Source: Agriotes lineatus (Eukaryota; Arthropoda; Insecta; Coleoptera; Elateridae). From it: 64,000 nucleotides of DNA. Shown in pieces: positions 22,864 through 35,552 of the stretch (the first letter of the stretch is position 1; each line of letters starts with the position of its first letter). The DNA lies in NCBI GenBank assembly GCA_940337035.1, contig CALNHX010001054.1, positions 1 to 64,000 on the forward strand. Reading direction: 5' to 3'. The position numbers and the translations under genes were made by a program. Under the pieces are notes generated by a model that did no database searches, was not told where the DNA came from, and saw nothing but the letters and a program-made list of their open reading frames with translations.

Positions 22864-23810
22864 ATAGAACCACAGCGCACCAAAAGCGTCTCCCTGGAAT
22901 AATCCTCTTTTTATGTGTGTTTGATCAGTTTCGATATTAACTGTGTCAGCTGTCAGCTGAAAATATAGGTAATTATTTTCTCTTTTGAGGTTAATTTTTG
23001 GTAGAAGAGTTTTTCGTTATTATGAAAGATTGAGTTCTTCTTCTTTATATCATTAGATTCTTTGTACTTTCTAAGCCGTAGACAGCTAGTTTCTGATCGA
23101 GTGTATCTAGTATTTCGATGATTGTTTGGTTGCTATAAATGTTTTTCTTTGTAATATTCTTTAGGTGTTTCATGATAGTTTTTGATTTGTTGCCTTTAAC
23201 GTATTGTGTTGTTTTTCCTATGTCTTTTTGTAGTGTATTAATTCTATTTTCTAATCTAATTTGCCATTGGGGTTTGTATCCATGTCTACTTTTCTGTGTA
23301 TATCTTGAAATTATTTTCTGCTTATTGATTATGATTGTAGCAGTAGCTGCTGCATATATTATCAGGTTTGTCTTCTAAGTTACTGTTATAGTCCACGTAT
23401 TGCTTTAGGATATTTATATTAATTGTGCCTAGAATTTGTTGTGTATCTTTAGTATATTTTAGTTTTGGGATAATTGGCCTGCTTGCTGCATGGCTTTATT
23501 TCCATTTTGTAATGGCGGTTTCGATTTCAAAAGTGGTTTGTTCCTGAAAGGTTGTTTTCTCATTTTCTCGTTCTGTTCGTATCCGATTTGTTTGGGTGAT
23601 TTTTATATCTCGTGTACGTTGCGTGTTGTTAATCTGCGTGTATGGTGTTACTTGTTCTGCTTCATCTTGTTTATCTTGTGTTGTTGGTGTTAATGGGTCT
23701 GCGTTATTGTTTATTCTATTTTCATTCTTTTAAGTTCTGAAGTTGTATAGATGTCAATTTATTGTTCTTTATTATGACATGTTTTTGATCTTATAGTCTT
23801 TATTCTGATA

Positions 23811-24083
23811 TTACTGGTGCCAGTTCTGGATATTTTTCAAGAAATCGTTTGCAATTGTTTCTAATCTGGCTGTTCTGTAGTAACAACGCATAACAGTACG
23901 GTTTATTTCTTCTGTCCATGCTATGCGTTGTCGAGCAAGACCTGCCTTAGTGGTTGCTGGTTGACCCTGAAAAACACGTTGAGTAGGTTCCGGAGTACGT
24001 TGGTAATTGTTGTCAACGTTAGGATGTTGATCTATGTCAGGTAGAGCCCTACTGACTGACGCATCCGAGGCGGTATTAAACAT
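23811..24083 (-). pseudogene. R4/Dong-like ORF, N-terminal part
   Basis: The open frame from 24083 starts MFNTASDASVSRALPD and contains ARQRIAWTEEINRTVM and RCYYRTARLE. This is the N-terminal motif region seen in R4/Dong-like retroelement proteins. It stops at 23811 and continues in other frames with stop codons through about 22990. The start codon is the natural first ATG downstream of the putative 5' leader at 24090-24385, which contains the AGTGGTACGGCATGACTCTG hairpin-like sequence. It is part of the LINE described above and is not functional. Confidence 0.7.
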
Positions 24084-24389
24084 ATCATGCTCCGTATTGA
24101 TTATGGGTGTGCATTTTATACTTACTGCAGGTTTTTGAAGGATAGGATAAAGCTAGGAAGAACTGGTAAGTATAGGATAAGGTAACTAGGATTGTTGTAA
24201 GACACATTTTTTGGCTACTACCAGCCCACAGGGTGGAAGAATGCTTATCTCAGCAGAGTCATGCCGTACCACTACTGGTTTCATGGTAGTGCTGAGACAA
24301 AAGGATATACTCCCAATACTTTCCAGGCCCATCGTAGAGTAGGCTCGCCACTCCCCAAAGTATGCTTTGTCATACCCCCTGCGGGCTTA

Positions 24390-25190
24390 CTATTATTATT
24401 AATAATATTTATGTCCTACCAGTACATTAATTGAAATTAATGACTCTATTTTAAGGTATCTTAGATACAAAATAACGCTCCAGGGCAATTATTTTCTTCA
24501 TAAGAACACTAGGGTTCTTATGAAAAATTAACAGTATTTGTTTCCATGGATACAACTTTTATTTCCAAAATTATGCACCACTGTCACAATAAAAATTAAT
24601 GACAGCTCAGCTAATGAATTGATTATGAATATGAATTAGGTAAGAAAATTGGTAGGACATAAAACCTTGAAGGCACCACGGGCATTATGAGCTAAGAGCC
24701 CGCGATTGTTGTACACACCTCGGGCCAAAGGCCCTCGGTTAGTACACTAACAATCTTGGGCTCTTATTTTACTCATAATGCACTTGGTACCTTAATAACT
24801 ATATTATTATTGCATTGGTCTGTATTTTTAGTCTTATACCACAATATTTTAATTGAAAAATGCAATTCATTCACGAGGAATGAGTTTCGATCAACTTTTT
24901 TTTAAATTTTGAACCACAACAGCACAAATTGGCCACAAACTGGGGAGTCGTATGCCCAGAGATGGAGTATATAACGCTGTTTATGATAATGATTATTCTT
25001 ATTATGTTTCTTAATACAACTGTATTATCTGATGCCCGACTTCCCTTTTTCAATACTGCCTGTTTGTCTGAAAGTTTATTATGTGTTATTTCTGATTCTG
25101 TTTCCTATTATCGTCGTATAAAAACTTCAAAAGCAGCAGTATTATATCTAAGCATACAGCTTTATAGTAAACACTATTAGTTTTCTATAT
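24390..25190. other. Unassigned A+T-rich stretch
   Basis: A small inverted pair is present (CCTCGGGCC and GGCCCTCGG around 24718-24736, flanked by GAGCCCGCGATTGTT-like and AACAATCTTGGGCTC arms at 24697-24762). This suggests a tiny palindromic insertion at about 24660-24795. Nothing else can be supported. Confidence 0.4.
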
Positions 25191-25191
25191 A

Positions 25192-26100
25192 CAGTGTGGT
25201 CCATTAAGTGTGCAACAAATGGGAAATTTTTTTATTAGTTGTACATTTGAAATTTAAATATTGCCAAAAGTTAGTGCATGTGCGATAACCATATCAGATG
25301 CCCTTAGAATGGCTTCAAGTCAAACAATATACAGGGCAGGACAAAAAATATCAAATTCGTTCAAGAACAAAGTTACCTTATTTAAAAAAATATAGCAAAA
25401 TGTTATTGATAAAAGTTGTTTAGAATTAAAAGTTATGCTGAAATACAAAGTCACGGCCTCCTATTCGAATTTTGATTCTTTTTTGGAAAATTTTGTATTA
25501 CCCCCGTATGATACATATTTTTATTATTTTGATTTTATATGTATTTAAAGTAGCCACAACCACATCCCTTTTAAATAACTTTTAGCAACTTGAAGCGTAT
25601 TTGTAAAATTTACTTGGATTTATATTTTTTTAGGTAAGCGTCCACTTCATGTTTGTTGCAACGATATTTAACAGAACTTTAGAATTTCGCAAATATTCTT
25701 TTTAACAAGGCAAATGCTTTACTAATAATAATTTACATATGAAAAACTCTTAATAAAATCAGAATAATAAAAATATCTATCATACGGGGATAATACAAAA
25801 TTTTACAAAAAAAGAATCAAAATTCGAATAGGAGACCGTGACTTTGTATTTGAGCATAACTTTTGATTCTAAACAACTTTTTTCAATAAAATTTTGCTAT
25901 ATTTTTTGAAATAAGGTAACTTTATTCTTGAACAAATTACATATTTTTTGTCCTGCCCTGTATATTGTTTGACTTGAAGCCATTCTAAGGGCATCTGATA
26001 TGGTTATCGAACATGCACTAACTTTTGGCGGTATTTAAATTTTGGTTTTACAACTAATAAAAAAATGTCCCATTTGTTGCACACTTAATGGACCACACTG
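25192..26100. mobile_element. Long palindromic TIR element, ~0.9 kb
   Basis: The two halves are inverted copies over roughly 350 bp each. The left arm starts CAGTGTGGTCCATTAAGTG and the right arm ends with its complement. Both arms also carry GAAGCCATTCTAAGGGCATC-type, ACAGGGCAGGACAAAAAATA and TACTATGTATCATACGGGG-like blocks in the same order. TATA flanks both ends, so the TSD is TA or TATA. The ~150-bp centre is A+T-rich. It lacks coding capacity and would form a near-complete hairpin. Confidence 0.88.
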
Positions 26101-26101
26101 T

Positions 26102-26375
26102 ATATTGGGATAATTAAGTTGTTTTCCCAAACTTTTGGAGTGTGTTCGTTTTCCATGCCTTCCTCTAAATTCTTACTAGCCAGTCTTTGTCTGGGTCTAT
26201 GTCGTCTCCCTGACTTGGTTTTCCTTTTTAAATTTTCTTGACCCTTCTAGTTATTCCCAGCTTATTTCCTTCATTTCTTTTTTTTTCTGTCAGGTTTTCT
26301 TTTAGTTTCTCAATTGCTTTCTTTTTTCTTCCCGTTGTTTTAATTTTATTATAGCAATTTTTATATTCTTACCAT
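26102..26375 (-). other. A-rich, lysine-coding stretch, retroelement-like
   Basis: On the minus strand a charged, frame-broken sequence (RKKKAIEKLKENL, then NKLGITRRVKK, then KPSQGDDIDPDKDW) lies between the palindromic element and the 3' tail of the RTE-type copy. It may be a remnant of another LINE. The family was not recognised. Confidence 0.25.
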
Positions 26376-26377
26376 CA

Positions 26378-27500
26378 ATCAATCAATCAACCAGCCCTTC
26401 TAAATCCACTGCTGGATATAGGCCACCCTAGAATTTTTCTGTTTTGCGCAGCCTGTAGCAAGTTTGTGGAGCTTCTTTTTATGTCACCTGTCCAGCGTGT
26501 TGGTGGTCTGCCTCTGCTGCGTTTATCTGTTCTGGGTCTCCATTCTAGAAGTTTACGTGTGCATCTAGCTTCTCTTAGTCTGGCCATATGCCTTATCCAG
26601 CTCCACTTCATTTTAGCGATATGATTTACATCTGTTATAACTGTCCTACCTATCAGTTCTTCATTTCTGATCTTGCCTCGTAGTGTGACTCCTAGCATTG
26701 GCCTTTTCATACGTCTTTGGGCCACTCTTAGTTTATAAGCTGATTTTTTCGTGAGCGTTGATGTTTCTGTTCCATAAGTCATGACTGGGAGCACGCATTG
26801 ATTGAACACTTTGCCCTTTAAACATATTGGGTCGTCGTTTGGGAAAACATCTCTTAGTGTTCCGAATGCTGCCCAGGCTAGAGTTATTCTTCTCCCAATT
26901 TCGCACGTTTGGTTATCCGTGCTTATTGCCACTTCGTGTCCAAGGTATATGTATTTTTTTACCAATTCTATGTTTTGGCCTTGTATTGTTAGTTGTTCGC
27001 TTGAGACTAGATTTGTCACATACTTGGTTTTAGTTGAATTCATTTTTCGGTCGATTTTTGTGCATGCTATATCGAGTTCATTTAGCATTTCTTTTATTTC
27101 ATGTAATTTGTCAATTATTAGGACCACATCGTCTGCGAAACGGAGATGATTGAGATATTCCCCATCTATTGTCATACCCCTGCTTTCCCAGTCAAGCTTC
27201 TTGAAAGCATATTCTAATGCTGTAATGAAGAGTTTGTGGGATAGGGTATCCCCTTGTCTGACGTCACGTTCTATTTTTACGGGTGTACTGGTGTCGTGCA
27301 GTTTTTTTATTGCTGTTGCATATTTGTATATATTATATATAAGTTTTGTATAGTGACTATCAATGCGGCTGTCGTTCAGTGCTTCTATTATGCTGTCTAG
27401 CTCTACAGAGTCAAAGATCTTTTGAAAATCTACGAATGCCATTACTAGAGGTCTATTGTATTTTACAGTCTTTTCTATGAGTAGTTAGTGAATAACTCGT
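26378..27500 (-). pseudogene. RTE-type LINE, second 5'-truncated copy
   Basis: The open frame 27442-26387 encodes AFVDFQKIFDSVE, RDVRQGDTLSHKLF, LRFADDVVLI (FADD catalytic motif), YIYLGHEV and the C-terminal GRPPTRWTGDI block, the same domain order as the copy at 13.8-14.9 kb. Upstream, IEKTVKYNRPL is still readable. The end on the + strand shows an ATCAATCAATCAATCAA microsatellite, the reverse complement of a (TTGA)n-type 3' tail. The endonuclease is missing. Sequence differs clearly from the first copy, so the two come from different RTE lineages or are old. Confidence 0.88.
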
Positions 27501-27509
27501 AAGAATGTG

Positions 27510-29245
27510 AACTACTTTAAGACACTGATATTGTTTTCTATAGCAGCCGTTGTTGAACAGTGCTTATGAAAATCGAATATATACGATAATATAATCTTTA
27601 TTTGATACTCACAAGATTATTCCCTTCATATTTTTATTTTCCTCGTCCTAATTTATTCAACCAAATTAGTGGTTATTAACACGATATATTCTAAATTTCA
27701 AAAAAGTTACACCCCTTTAAAGTGCAATAAGGATTTGGTTTTGCAATATAGGTATATAAATATATAAATTTTACCATAGTAGAACAAGTGCTCAATTTCA
27801 GTAACATCAGTTAACCTCAAATATTGAATATAAACCTCTGTTCGAACACACAGAAATTCAGCCTAATTTGAACGCAAATAGTCCAACAATTAATACATTC
27901 ACCTCAATAACAATGCAATTTAACGAATCAAGTTGTTTAGCTAACCTGTATTTGTTTGTTTTTACGTCATAGGGACGCCAACTGGCATCTGTTTCTTGCT
28001 TGCTGGCCAAATCCACTTTGCTCCTTGACGAACTGGCGAATAAATAAAACTCGACAACTGGCACAAATTATATACTTTAATGTACGAAATCAATTCAAAA
28101 CTGGGAGCCAATATTACAAACAAGTTTTCGGCTTGACTTCCCTAATAAACAACCAAAAATTGACCCTCTGGGTCTCAATAGCAACAAGTCAACAATTGCT
28201 TTAAGTAACTTCTTACTATCTCTGATCCTAACTAATAAATTGTTTTCTTAAATGTCATTCTGGAACACTTTAACCGCACTTTGGTTGCATATTCTCACTT
28301 TTAGTTTAATAAACAGTGTTTCACAAGTTATTAACACTTCCTTCTAGTTTTCTATATTTGTCAGGTTGCATTTTAAATGCTCTTTGGATTCTTGTGCCTT
28401 CTTACACTGCTTATTAACCCTTTAGCTGGGTTATCGCATGTTGGCATAATGATATGAATACAAAACTCTGCATAAAACTTCTGTCACGCTTCAAAACACC
28501 TCTGCACTTCAGCAAATTTATTAACGTGCCTTGACGTTACACAATTAATCTGCTAGTCACCATAAATTAGCTACATTTGCCGCACAAATATTGAAAAATA
28601 AGCTGAACGCAACCCTGACGATACTGTTTTATTCAATTACTAAACTCTGCTAATTAAGTTAGCGTTATTCATGTCTTATGTAATTATCAATGTTTACTAG
28701 TGACTTATTGTTGCAATAAATAGAATACTAATTCTGGGCCGATTAGAATTTTTCTTTAGTTTTCGTACTTCAGCAATGCAACCAGAATTGCTGCATCATA
28801 CCATTACAATTCATAGTGATTAAAAAAGCGATACATCCAGTTGCTTTTGAATTTTGTTGCATGTACATTTTTAAGTGTAGCTATACCCTATATTGTGCTA
28901 TAACTAGCCGAACTTAACCAATAATAAAAGTATTGACAGCTCTAGCTAGTTCGAGAACAATAAAAATAAAGCGGCACATAAAAAATTACATGCAAAACAA
29001 TTTCAAAAGTAACTTGATGCATCTCTTTTTTAATCACTTTGTATATCAACTGTTATTCATAAAAGTAAAACATGGTTGCCTAGATCTAGAAAATTTCCGA
29101 ACTATAGATTTTGGTATACGGTGTAACAGTGTACTGTATTACAAATATTTGTATCGAATTGGTTGAATCTTTGCGATTCGAAGTAGCTTTTTATTTACGA
29201 GAATAGTATGCAATACAAACTATCGCAATTAGTTGAAAATACTTC
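27510..29245. other. Region 3' of GrB without identified gene
   Basis: The last GrB exon should lie downstream of 29250 on the minus strand, but no in-frame TYxxxxxQF end was found here by eye. A stretch at 27860-28340 with a CGCCAACTGGCA string, AATAAATAAAACTC and TTTAATAAACAG may be LTR or tail sequence, but no second copy is present to confirm this. Confidence 0.35.
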
Positions 29246-29249
29246 TTAC

Positions 29250-30509
29250 CTCTAAGTCCGTGCAAAAATACAAAGAAGCCACACGATGAAGAAGTACTCC
29301 GGTTTTTCGAGCCTAAAATGCATAGAATTTAATAATCTTCTAAATCTTATTTTATTTGGTGATTTACCTCTTTGGCGGTGCTAGAACACACTCTAGTTAG
29401 TATAATGATCGCTATCATATAAAATAATAGCGTCGGGGCAAAATAAATGCTGATATTTATTTCTTCCTCCATAGTAATAGTATCTTTTGCCAGGTAGAAT
29501 GATATGGCAATTATCATCATAAAACTTTGCATTACTAAGAAGAGCATTTGACATGAATATGCATTGTTTAGTATTTTGCTAATAGTACAAAGCTCATAAT
29601 GCTTTAAACCAATTTGTTCTAGAAGTGCTACCGACTTGCGATGTAAGATTTGTAGAGCTTTACTAAAAATAATGTTTAGTTTAGTTGCATGTAAGTAAAG
29701 TGGGGGAAGCATTCGTCCGATATTATCCGATACTTATTAGTTCAATTTTTGGAAAATAATATTTTAGTATACTACTCACTTGTTTAGCGACGTTTTAGTA
29801 AAAGGAAATGCTGTTTTCTGTTTACGTTGTGTTGGATCAACAAAATAACTAATTTCTAACATTTTATCATTAATCCATGTAAATCGCTGTTTTATAAGTA
29901 AATTTAAAGTACAAAATTGTACTTCTATAAAAATAGTAATCATTGGGCAGTTATAAGCTAGAATTTCGCTAAGTGCAATGGTACATTTTGCTCGTGGAAA
30001 AGTTACAGCATCAAGGGAAAATAGCAGGAATATACATATAATTACTAGAGACACAGCAGCTGTTGTATACAGCACAGTTTTCCTGTATGTTTGTTTTACA
30101 TCCATTTTCCAATTTAGTAGTTTTAAGTTTTTATCTATTTCTGATAATGAATCCATTACATGAATGATCTGAAAAGATGTTTGATATTAAGGAATAAACA
30201 TAAGTTTGAAGAATTTACTTTCTTTCTAAATATACATTCACAAATTATACCAACGCACATGCTAATGATAGACAAGTGAGCGTGCATAGTGTTAGTTATT
30301 TTACTTATAAGGGCACCATGGGAAGGCCGAGAATCTATTGCAAAAAACGAAAACCCACTAAGAACTAGCATGAGAGAAATGCTCCAAGCTAGATTGATTT
30401 TTGAGTCAATATAAGAATTTCCTTGGATACTAAATGGAGATAAACCTATTAATTTAGTAACTAAAAAGATAGGTTTTAGAGATGCATGAATAGTACTAGG
30501 ATTAAACAT
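29250..30509 (-). CDS. Gustatory receptor GrB (four exons found)
   Basis: This is a close paralog of GrA, with the same role inferred: a taste-neuron cation channel. Exons are 30509-30219, 30168-29780, 29662-29368 and 29312-29250, with introns of 50, 117 and 55 bp, all GT-AG. Exons 1, 2 and 4 match GrA in length (291, 389 and 63 bp); exon 3 is 6 bp shorter. The start MFNPSTIHAS is chosen by homology; an in-frame ATG at 30605 would add 32 residues. Family-like blocks are AYNCPMITIFIE, RFTWINDKML, GLKHYELCTI, AYSCQMLFLV and KTGVLLHRV. About 346 residues are visible. No premature stop is present in these exons, so the gene may be functional if its last exon exists further 3'. Confidence 0.88.
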
Positions 30510-30609
30510 GGTTGGAAATGTCTTAAGTTGGATAAACTTGAAATTTTTCGAATTTTCATAGTGATAAAGCGGGGATATAAAATATTCAGTAGCATTTATT
30601 GCCATATTG

Positions 30610-33600
30610 GTATAGTTGTTCTTAGTAATTCTCGCACGTCGTTAGTCACAATACCAGCCTAGCATATAAATAAAGCACTTGTAAGTTTCGTTGGATTGCG
30701 GTATTTACATATAAAATATTAAGTGTGTTTATGTATTAAGCTCTTCGTCAAGCAAAACGTATTCGGAAGGCAATGAAATTCATTGTTAATACAAGGTGTT
30801 GATATGTACTTCCACATATAAAATTATGTCAAGTCTACAAGATCCAAACAACATTTCAGTAATTTATTTATGCTCAAGCCTCTTTTTGGGTAAAAAATAA
30901 CGTTTTTATTTTAAATTTGTTATTGCTATTTCATACGAAATGGTTTTCTACTACTTTAAATAACATTTTTAGATCATATTCATAATAAGACATGTGTTTT
31001 TTTCAAAACATATAATTTTTATGTCAAGTAGTTAATTCTATTCTCTGTCAATAAAACTGCATTAATTCTAATAGCGAAGTCGCTGATTCGTAATCGGAAT
31101 GGGAAATTCAGAACAATATCGACCAATATTATTGTTACATATTGTCTGCAATTAAATAAATACGAGAAAATAAATGTAAGTATTAGTGTTAGTTGGTATG
31201 CAAAGCCAGTTCATATAACCGCAAGTAGTTGTTTTATACTGCATTCAAAAGTGAGTATAAATTAAATTTAATATACTATATTTTTTTACAAACAAAGCAT
31301 GGCAAGCCCATGCTAGCGGAGTTACATGTAAAGAATGCGTTACATCTCTAGCTATAAAGCAGTAGTTTAATACTCCTATATGAAGTTTAACTACTATACT
31401 TTATTATAGGAGAAAAGCTAATCATTACCTGTAGCAAATCTGAAAGGTGCACATGGCTGGCTTGAGTGGGAAATGGGTTGGGTCTTAAGCTGAAACTACA
31501 GGTGTTTACCTATAAAAGTCAGATCGGTAAAACAGGTGTATATGATTGTTTATATGTATATCACCGAGTCCATTCAATACCATCTAAAGAACACATGGCT
31601 TAGCTCTCTGACGTCATGGGGTTGTGACGTCAGGTAAAGAAGGTTAGTCATGCTCGCCGACGAAAATAAATCTTATCTTATGCGTACCATTCTCAAACAA
31701 GGGGTGAGTATAGCAAGAATTCAAAAACTCATTAGTTAAAACAAAATGTGCGCCAGTCGTTACTCACAACATAAAAACCAATTTAGCTACCAAAACGAAT
31801 CACCACCTATCTCGCAAGCCTCTTACTTCAACCTAAATCTCAAAAAGAACATAAACAAGTGTATGAAGGTTGCTAGTATAACAAAGAATTATAAAGCAGT
31901 AACAGTTAATAGAATTTAATATTCAAAAACAGTATTACAGATAGTCATAATCATAATAATTAAGAAACAATGTTAATTAAGACAACTCAGGTAAGACCTG
32001 ACGCTCTACAGTGATAAATAATGAATTATTAAAATTCAAATAACACATTACAACATATTAATACTTCAACGCCAGCAGAATTATAAGTCACAATAATAAA
32101 TGGCAAATTATTGAAATCGGAATGTCATAAACACATCCAGCTAGATGAATGAAACTTAGCTCACTTGGACCGGCTTGAAAACTGTATAAATTGAAATTAT
32201 TATGAGCCGGGTGTCCAAGGACACACCGCGTGAGGGTTTTACAAGGTACAGACACCATTTCAGCTACCTCTATGTGAAAATTCCATGAGCGTTGATAAGA
32301 TTGCGTATTACATTGACAGTGCGGTTTTTATATTAAAAGGCTTTAGCATCAAAACACGAAATATTGTAGCGGCAATCGCCCTTATCGACACAATGAATCG
32401 CTGAAATTCAAATTGCATGCACTTACTGTTTAGCAATGCGGCTGCCGTCAGGACTTCATGCCCAATGACAAAGACATTACGCCGGGAGAATGGCAAACCA
32501 GCCTACTTACCACTGAATTAGTACACCGCAAATAAACTCGAAAAATGTCTCACCAAGATGGAAATTGGTTTCACGTAAGTTTTCGGAAGAACGCCGCCTG
32601 AAGTGTACGCCTCATTTGTCGACAGAAAGCAATTACGGCTAGATAACAGCCTACTTGGTCAAGCCATTCAAATTCCTCAGGAGGGTTGAAACTTTGCGGA
32701 GATCATAGCCGCCTCGACGAGTGCTTGAAATCCAAGAAAGTGTTACGCTCATTTTGTAGTTTCGCATACAATATTTCAAATAATTAATTGGATTCCACTA
32801 TTCTCATTTATTCCCAAATATTTAGTACATTTTTACTTAACTGGTTAAGCAACCCTAGCAACATCTTTAACAATTTTTGAACAAGCTACAGTTAGATTTT
32901 GGAACTTTTGATAAGTTGACTTAGACTGTTTTTGGCAAATTTTCGGCCATTCCATGCCAGTCCTGGTTCGTGTAAGTTGGTCGTTTCTTATGGGGGTCTT
33001 CCGTCGTCGGATTTGGATTATAGCTAACTTCAGTTTGGAAGGATTTGTGAGGCATCGTAACCCCCGTAATTTGTGTGATATTACCGGCGGATTTGATTGG
33101 GGGCCCCGCTCTGCGTTCTGGACTGCATTATTTGGCTATTTTTCAACTCAAGGTTTGTTGCCTACGGTTTTCCTCCCTTTAGCTCCGTAATCTACCTATA
33201 AATTTGTATTCTTTTAGTCTTTTTATTTTACCGTATGGAATTGTCTTACTGCATGGGACCACTTTCGTTATTTGGGATTATTTGTTCTGCATGGGTTTAT
33301 GCTGTGTACGTGCGACCTGGCTGTATCTATGGCTGTTGGCTGCCAATCCCCCATAGCATCTCTACTCCGGGGACGAGAGGTTCCCGTGGCTGCAATCCTC
33401 CTTCAGGGAGCCCTTTTGACCCCAGCTGTTCACCCGCCCCGCATCTCGTGCATCGCACCAGGAAAGTTTTTGTAGTGTTCTAGTTATGTACCTTTTGTTT
33501 TATGATTTGTTCTTATCCGCGTAATTAGTTTTGGTAGAGTAATAATTATGTATCTTTGTGTGTGACCTATAGCTTTAATATGATAGTGTTTGCTTTATGA

Positions 33601-34330
33601 TTTGTGCTTATCTGCGTAACTATGGTTTTAATTGATTAGAGTACTTACCGGTTGTTTCGGCAGCCATTTTAGATTGCATTAATGTTCTGCTCGGCCGCTT
33701 AAGTAATCACTTGACCTGTATGTAACATCGTAGTAGTATTTTAACCTGGAATTTCGTTTTGCAATTTGGCCATCTGTCAAGTTGGGCTGCGACTACGTTA
33801 CCGCCCGCGGGAGTATTGGCTTTTTCATTCGGGTTAGGAATGAATGCAAGTGAATTACTTGAATTATCACAGAACCTGGTATGAATTTCATATAGGTCAT
33901 AGCATCCCTTGTGAGATCTCATAAACTGCATGTACCGCCCCGTCCAAATTTTAATTGATCGTTGGCATTTCTTTACACTTGCGCAGTTCGTACCCCAAGT
34001 CCCGTCTTGAGCCGCCTTCTGCCCCACAAAACCTATGCAATAATTTTGATTTTTATATATTGGGTTGCAGATGTATCTAATCATGCTACGAGAGGCGTGG
34101 ATCTCCGCGTCACGAAGACTGCGTCTGTATTAAAAAATAGTTATACTTTTGAGTTTCTTGATTTGGTATTTTAATAGTAAGTACAACTAGGTAGTTACTG
34201 AGCATCTAACGCTCCTTTGATTAATTTTAGTTTACGTAGCACTACTTTTCTTTTAATAGGTCAACTTTTTGTGATATTTATAGGTGATTTTATGAACCCG
34301 CTGTGATATAATTATAATATTTGTTGGTTT
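30610..34330. other. Long stretch without identified gene
   Basis: From 30.6 to 34.3 kb I saw no family motif and no paired terminal repeats beyond the palindrome at 31608-31633. Composition shifts to higher G+C at about 32150-33480, where several open frames overlap on both strands without recognisable content. It could include an unrecognised retroelement. Confidence 0.35.
31608..31633. promoter_or_regulatory. Inverted pair of TGACGTCA (CRE-type) sites
   Basis: Two perfect 8-bp TGACGTCA sites (31609-31616 and 31625-31632) sit 8 bp apart. Together they form a 9-bp inverted repeat, CTGACGTCA and TGACGTCAG. TGACGTCA is the consensus for CREB/ATF bZIP factors. No gene start is recognisable nearby, so regulation is only a possibility. 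GrB begins about 1.1 kb away and reads in the opposite direction. Confidence 0.4.
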
Positions 34331-34339
34331 GTTTATATG

Positions 34340-35311
34340 TATACTAGCTGTTACCTGCGACTTCGTACGCGTGAGGTGCGTTATTTGTGTATTAAATACT
34401 GACTAATTATTTTCTGTCATTCCATCCCATCCCATTCCATCCCATCCCATCCCCTTCCCCGTCCCTTTTCCCGTACCCGTCCCTTTTCCCGTCCGCATCC
34501 CGTCCCGTCCCGCCCCGTTCCCTCCCCTCCACTCCCCTCCCATCCCTTTCCGTCCAGTTCCGTCTCGTCCCGTCTCGCCCTCCGTCCGTCCGTCTCGCCC
34601 TGTCCCGTCCCGTCCCGTCTCTTCAGTCCCGTCCAATCCCGTCCCGTTTCCCGTTCTCTCTCCCCCCCTCACATTCCATTCCATGCTTCCTTTCCCTTCC
34701 CGTCCTGTCCCGCCCGTTCCCTCCTCTTTCCTCCCATCCCATGCCATCATTTCCCGTCAGTCCCGTCCCGTCCCATCATCTCCTATTTTCACCTTTAGGG
34801 GACAAATTTCAAAAACTTTGAATGACTTAGTTCAAATTTGATCTTACAAAATTCCAACCCCGCTTTACCTCTTTGAGGGTTGAATTTTTAAAATCCTTTC
34901 TTAGCGGATGCCTACTTCCTATGAGAAATCTTCTTTCCAAATTTCAAATTCCATTTCGCAATCACGTCTTAAAAAACCCCAATAACGACACAATATCGAT
35001 TTTTAGGTTTATTTACCTCATTTCATATCCTAAGGGGTTGATTTTTGGAAAATCACAAAATTCTTGTTTGCTTATTTGTTTTTAGGAGTACTCCTACGAA
35101 GTTTCAAGTCGAAATGTCTATTTAATATTATTTTTCCATACAAAGTTGGAACCCCATTTTATCCCTTTAGGGGTTGAATTTCAAAATATCCTTCCTTATT
35201 CCTTGTATACATCATAAAGGAAACCTCGGTGCAAAATTTCAGCTTTCTAGGTCCAAGATTTGGGCTGGCTTGATGAGTCAGTAAGTCAGGACTTTCTCTA
35301 TACCTATAATA
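34340..35311. repeat. Dispersed repeat with pyrimidine-rich microsatellite
   Basis: The repeat opens with ATACTAGCTGTTACCTGCGA and closes with GTCAGTAAGTCAGGACTTTC. In between it carries phrases such as CCCTTTAGGGGTTGAATTT. I recognise this style of repeat from many insect genomes but cannot name the family. At 34422-34780 it holds an impure (CCCGT/CCCAT)n tract that gives a false glycine/arginine-rich open frame on the minus strand. Confidence 0.6.
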
Positions 35312-35552
35312 ACGGGTGTTCATAAATTATCCCGGTCCAGCGTGTTCTGACAAAATAAATAATTTGAAGAGCATGTCGTAACTCGTAATCGTATGCGCTC
35401 GTAATATACCGCGCCGGCGCGAATAGCGAATACGTCAGCTGTCATTTTGTCTCAAAAACTTAGAAATACGTTTTCTTCTGCAGTTTTTGTTGAAAAGTCA
35501 GTTTTTTTCATAACTTACGTGTTATATCATCCTTATTTTTTGCGTTTATAAA

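Larger units (their letters stand above)
17560..24385 (-). mobile_element. R4/Dong-like LINE, dead, with nested insertions
   Basis: Protein blocks run from N- to C-terminus with decreasing coordinates on the minus strand. They include ARQRIAWTEEINRTVMRCYY (about 24000-23880), KPQWQIRLENRINTL (about 23270), RLRKYKESNDIKKKN (about 23060), IKRGLFQGDAFGALWF (about 22900), NPLSNTLSNTPYRF (about 20570), YMDDIKIY (about 20480) and LTKHRKLHPNSC (about 19240). The series ends with ALHGKHYNN and HIVAGC (about 18220-18030), then IIPFIISRTSITPN (about 17690). This order, with a C-terminal C2HC-like finger, fits the restriction-like-endonuclease LINEs (R4/Dong clade). A probable 5' leader runs up to about 24385. 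There are many stops, an internal deletion near 22985, and four insertions (20590-22863, 19353-20126, 18709-19139, 18287-18614). Confidence 0.75.

Noticed and set aside
34403..34750. Glycine/arginine-rich open frame on the minus strand
   Set aside because: It is a translated (CCCGT/CCCAT)n simple repeat with no domain.
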